Below, one piece after another: positions 6,419-8,501 of a DNA stretch of 8,501 nucleotides. Source of the DNA: JAHIKV01 sp965195225 (GTDB lineage: Bacteria; Planctomycetota; Planctomycetia; Pirellulales; Thermoguttaceae); assembly GCA_965195225.1 (NCBI GenBank), contig CBDAFL010000144.1, positions 1 through 8,501 of the forward strand, read 5' to 3'. Below the pieces are notes generated by a model, which was not told where the DNA came from, did not search any database, and worked only from the letters and a program-made list of their open reading frames with translations. The position numbers and the translations under genes are program-made. Positions within the stretch are counted from its first letter, which is position 1, and every line of letters starts with the position of its first letter.

Positions 6419-6457
6419 TCTCGTTGGGGCGGCAGTAGAGCTGCCGCCCCAACGAGA
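6419..6457. repeat. Perfect 17-bp hairpin between convergent genes
   Basis: Arms 6419-6435 and 6441-6457 are exact reverse complements around a 5-base loop (TAGAG). The stem is GC-rich, starting TCTCGTTGGGG. It begins 9 bases after the end of repeat copy 2 and lies about 35 bases beyond the BBP7 stop codon on the minus strand. It could act as a two-way transcription barrier for the convergent pair, but no T-tract follows on either strand, so it may instead be another dispersed palindrome. Confidence 0.7.
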
Positions 6458-6491
6458 CCGCTGTTCCCCGATCCTTGGTTCCGCCCCGTTT

Positions 6492-8003
6492 TTAGAAGTT
6501 ATACGCCACGCCGACAAACGCGCCGTGCAAAATCAGGCTGCTGTAGTGCTCGATGTTGGCGATCTCGGGCGTGTCGACCATGTACTGCGGGAATTGCTCG
6601 TCGGCCAGCCCCATGCCGGTGATGGCCACCACGCGGTATCCTACCCGGGCGCTCCAGTTTCGCGAGAACTGCCAATCCGCGCCGATGTCGATCTGCGTGA
6701 GGAAGGAAATGCAGTTCTTGGACGAGTTGACCGGGAAGCTGCCGTAGGGACCGGCGCCGACTCGCCCGTCGTTGGTGTAAGCCCTGAACGTTTGGTCCAT
6801 GTAGTTGTTGTACAGACCGACCTTGGGCGTGACGAACAGCCGTACGCCGTTGTAGACATTGTACGCGGCGTCGAAGCCAAACTGGAGTCCCAGCAAATTG
6901 TTGGAGATGCGCTCGCTGAAATACGCCTCGGCGCCGCTTTGGCCCCAACTGCCATTCTGGCACAACGAGCCGAACGTCAGTTGTTCCTCGAAGCGGAAGT
7001 AGCGGATTCCCACCGACCAGCCGATATCCCAGCACGACTCGTCGGCCCAGGCCAACTGCTCGCGGATTAGATTGATCTCGAAGTTGTGGAACTCGTTGCG
7101 CCGCCATAGACGGTGCTCTTCGGCGCCGTCGAACCAGTTCTGGGCGGCCACTCCGCCGAAGGTCATCGGGTCGACGACCAGGGGCGTACTCACGTAGCCG
7201 CCCGGATTCGTCGTGTATTGATGGCCGGAGAAGGCCTCGGTGGTCCAGTAGGTCGCCTCCAGGGCGTAAGGTACGCAGCAGCGGCAGAAGCGACGGCCGA
7301 AGCGCACTTCGCCGCCCCACTTCCACTGCATATTAAATTGGGTGTTGGCCAACTGGTTGGTCACGTCGCCGTCGGCGTAGCTGGTCCAGAGGCGGCGTCC
7401 ATTACTGCGGCCCATGACCAACGCCGAGAGAGAGGCGTACCACGGACTATAATACCCGTCGCCGCAATAGTCTCCGCAGCCGTAATCGTTGGAGTACTCG
7501 CCGCAGGCGGCCTGCTCAAAACGCCCCAGGACTCCGCGATACGGCCCGTTGTCGTAGTTGTCTTGTGCGACGGGCGCCTGAGCCATCGTGCCTCGACCTC
7601 GAGGAAACGATGGAGAGGCGTAAACCGGCGCGGGCCTGGGCCTGGGTACGCTTGCCGCGGGGGCCGCAGGCGGGGCCGGAATCGGCTGCAATGGACCCGG
7701 TTGCCTGGCGACGGCCAACCGCGTCGGTCGCCGAAGGTAAGGTTGCGGAGGCTGGTACTGTGCCCTGGGCTGGTACGGCTGATAAGCGGCCGCCGGCGGT
7801 TGATAATACGCCGGGCCGGGCATTTGTCCGGCCATCGGGGTCGCCGTGGCCGGATAGCCGGCCGGCGTTGCATATTGGGTGGCCGCGTTTTGTTGCGGCA
7901 TCTGCAACACTTCGGGCGAACCATACAGCCCGTATTGGGCAAAGGCCGTCGAAGCGCCGCAAAGCGCCAGACCCGCATAAAGTGCAATATGAAAGAGCTT
8001 CAC
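6492..8003 (-). CDS. BBP7-family (DUF1551) outer-membrane beta-barrel protein
   Basis: The 503-residue protein begins with a Sec signal peptide (1-22, cut after AFA). A long Pro/Gln/Ala/Tyr-rich segment follows (about 30-145), then a beta-barrel region from about 185 to the end. The barrel opens with WYASLSALVMGR, alternates polar and aromatic/hydrophobic residues, and ends in GVAYNF. A C-terminal Phe is typical of outer-membrane barrels inserted by the BAM machinery. BBP7 proteins are putative porins expanded in planctomycetes; their cargo is unknown. Cysteines cluster at 167, 176 and 180 and at 240, 242 and 243, which could form disulfides. The start is GTG (8001-8003) with AAGGA on the minus strand (8012-8016) 8 bases upstream. 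The gene converges on the sugar genes and has its own upstream region. The family call rests on remembered sequence features. Confidence 0.88.
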   Translation of the reverse strand: MKLFHIALYAGLALCGASTAFAQYGLYGSPEVLQMPQQNAATQYATPAGYPATATPMAGQMPGPAYYQPPAAAYQPYQPRAQYQPPQPYLRRPTRLAVARQPGPLQPIPAPPAAPAASVPRPRPAPVYASPSFPRGRGTMAQAPVAQDNYDNGPYRGVLGRFEQAACGEYSNDYGCGDYCGDGYYSPWYASLSALVMGRSNGRRLWTSYADGDVTNQLANTQFNMQWKWGGEVRFGRRFCRCCVPYALEATYWTTEAFSGHQYTTNPGGYVSTPLVVDPMTFGGVAAQNWFDGAEEHRLWRRNEFHNFEINLIREQLAWADESCWDIGWSVGIRYFRFEEQLTFGSLCQNGSWGQSGAEAYFSERISNNLLGLQFGFDAAYNVYNGVRLFVTPKVGLYNNYMDQTFRAYTNDGRVGAGPYGSFPVNSSKNCISFLTQIDIGADWQFSRNWSARVGYRVVAITGMGLADEQFPQYMVDTPEIANIEHYSSLILHGAFVGVAYNF

Positions 8004-8402
8004 GTTAGGAGTCCTTTCCGGTCAATTCACTTAATTCGTCTTACTCGTTACAGCAATCGTCGCGGCTTGCGGCGCGGATTTGAGGAAACTAACGTTGAAT
8101 CCGTCTTTTCGTATCTACGCAGCGTACCAATCGGCGCTATCGGCGCGACCGTCCAAGGCGCGTATCCGACCGCATTGCGGCATCTCGACGCAATCGTCAA
8201 GGCTTAACGTTGCCAAGAGTCCAGTCGGGTCAAGCGAGGGAAGGCTAGAGAAGTTTGCCGAAGAATCCGGTTGGACGGGGCCGGAAATTGGCCCGCTATT
8301 TAGCCCCGGGTGAATACTGTTACACATATTTGTAACCGTTCACAGGGGACTGTCCCCCCTGGCGCCGCGGGAAGGGGACAGCGACTGTGTTAAAAGTCAA
8401 GG
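8004..8402. other. Intergenic region upstream of the BBP7 gene
   Basis: This stretch of about 400 bases has no convincing gene. Short open frames on both strands encode compositionally random peptides without ribosome binding sites. It must hold the promoter of the minus-strand BBP7 gene, but no -35/-10 pair stands out. Visible structure includes direct repeats of TAACGTTG (8090-8097, 8205-8212) and GCAATCGTC (8053-8061, 8190-8198), the inverted pair GTTACA/TGTAAC (8319-8324, 8331-8336), and a hairpin at 8345-8381. The right part, from roughly 8310, may already belong to the insertion sequence that follows. Confidence 0.6.
8345..8381. repeat. GGGGACTGTCCCC palindromic cluster beside the insertion sequence
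   Basis: GGGGA (8345-8349) pairs with TCCCC (8353-8357). Alternatively CTGTCCCC (8350-8357) pairs with GGGGACAG (8374-8381) around a 16-base loop. A further CACAG/CTGTG pair (8341-8345, 8385-8389) encloses the latter. The two folds are mutually exclusive. It lies just downstream of the IS110-type transposase stop codon and could be part of the element's non-coding end or an independent repeat. Confidence 0.55.
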
Positions 8403-8501
8403 TCAAGGATTGGCGGATTGCCAAGTATTTTTGTCACGGATCATAGCGTTGAGAATCGTCAGCAGTTTACGCATGCAGGCCGTCAGGGCAAGCTTCTTGC
8501 A
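8403..8501 (-). CDS. IS110-family transposase, C-terminal fragment (runs off the window)
   Basis: Read on the minus strand, the right edge encodes 32 residues and a TGA stop (8403-8405). The stretch ACMRKLLTILNAMIRD followed by a short polar tail is typical of the extreme C-terminus of IS110/IS1111-family transposases. These enzymes use a RuvC-like DEDD domain and a C-terminal serine-containing domain, and are guided by a bridge RNA made from the element's non-coding end. Only the tail is visible, so whether the element is intact cannot be judged. The stop codon overlaps a tandem GTCAAG repeat (8396-8407). The IS110 versus IS1111 subgroup is not resolvable here. Confidence 0.8.
   Translation of the reverse strand, partial: CKKLALTACMRKLLTILNAMIRDKNTWQSANP
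8403..8501 (-). mobile_element. End of an IS110-family insertion sequence
   Basis: Inferred from the transposase tail. The element extends beyond position 8501 and, on the left, probably some way below 8403 into non-coding DNA. IS110-family elements usually lack clear terminal inverted repeats and target duplications, so the left boundary cannot be placed by eye. The hairpin at 8345-8381 is a candidate component of the non-coding end. Confidence 0.6.

Noticed and set aside
7113..8207. Plus-strand open frame of 364 codons opposite the BBP7 gene
   Set aside because: It is Arg/Gly-rich antisense of the barrel gene and its upstream region. The minus-strand product has a signal peptide, a barrel C-terminus and a ribosome binding site.
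8080..8327. Small open frames on both strands in the BBP7 upstream region
   Set aside because: No ribosome binding site, no recognisable motif, and compositions typical of random translation.

Overview
The window looks like chromosomal DNA from a member of the Planctomycetota, probably near Pirellulales. The evidence is a BBP7-type (DUF1551) outer-membrane beta-barrel gene, exported sugar-isomerase and Gfo/Idh/MocA-type proteins, a lipoprotein aldose 1-epimerase, GC-rich coding DNA, and gaps filled with large inverted repeats. This placement is inference; there is no rRNA or other phylogenetic marker here.

Layout, left to right. Bases 1-165 are comparatively AT-rich and carry two palindromes. 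They run into a formamidopyrimidine-DNA glycosylase (Fpg/MutM) sequence that has lost its catalytic N-terminus (about 177-830). Next come copy 1 of a 149-bp hairpin repeat (853-1001) and a Sec-exported protein made almost entirely of TPR repeats (1023-2675). After a nested palindrome (2702-2825) there is a lipoprotein galactose mutarotase (2862-4031). It is followed by a Tat-exported xylose-isomerase-like TIM barrel (4226-5173) and a Sec-exported Gfo/Idh/MocA-like protein (5263-6264), which may form a two-gene operon. Copy 2 of the 149-bp repeat and a perfect 17-bp hairpin fill the convergent gap (6265-6491). On the minus strand is the BBP7 barrel protein (6492-8003). Its roughly 400-bp upstream region leads into another hairpin (8345-8381) and the last 32 codons of an IS110-family transposase, cut by the window edge (8403-8501, minus).

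How the genes may work together: mutarotase, isomerase/epimerase and oxidoreductase-like proteins, all predicted to be exported, suggest a periplasmic or cell-surface sugar-processing set, with the barrel protein in the outer membrane. The TPR protein could be a scaffold. This grouping rests on context only.

There is no CRISPR array, tRNA, rRNA or recognisable defence system. The most distinctive feature is that every intergenic gap holds an inverted repeat, of several different sequence types. One type occurs twice, 5.4 kb apart, with a compensatory base-pair change in its stem.
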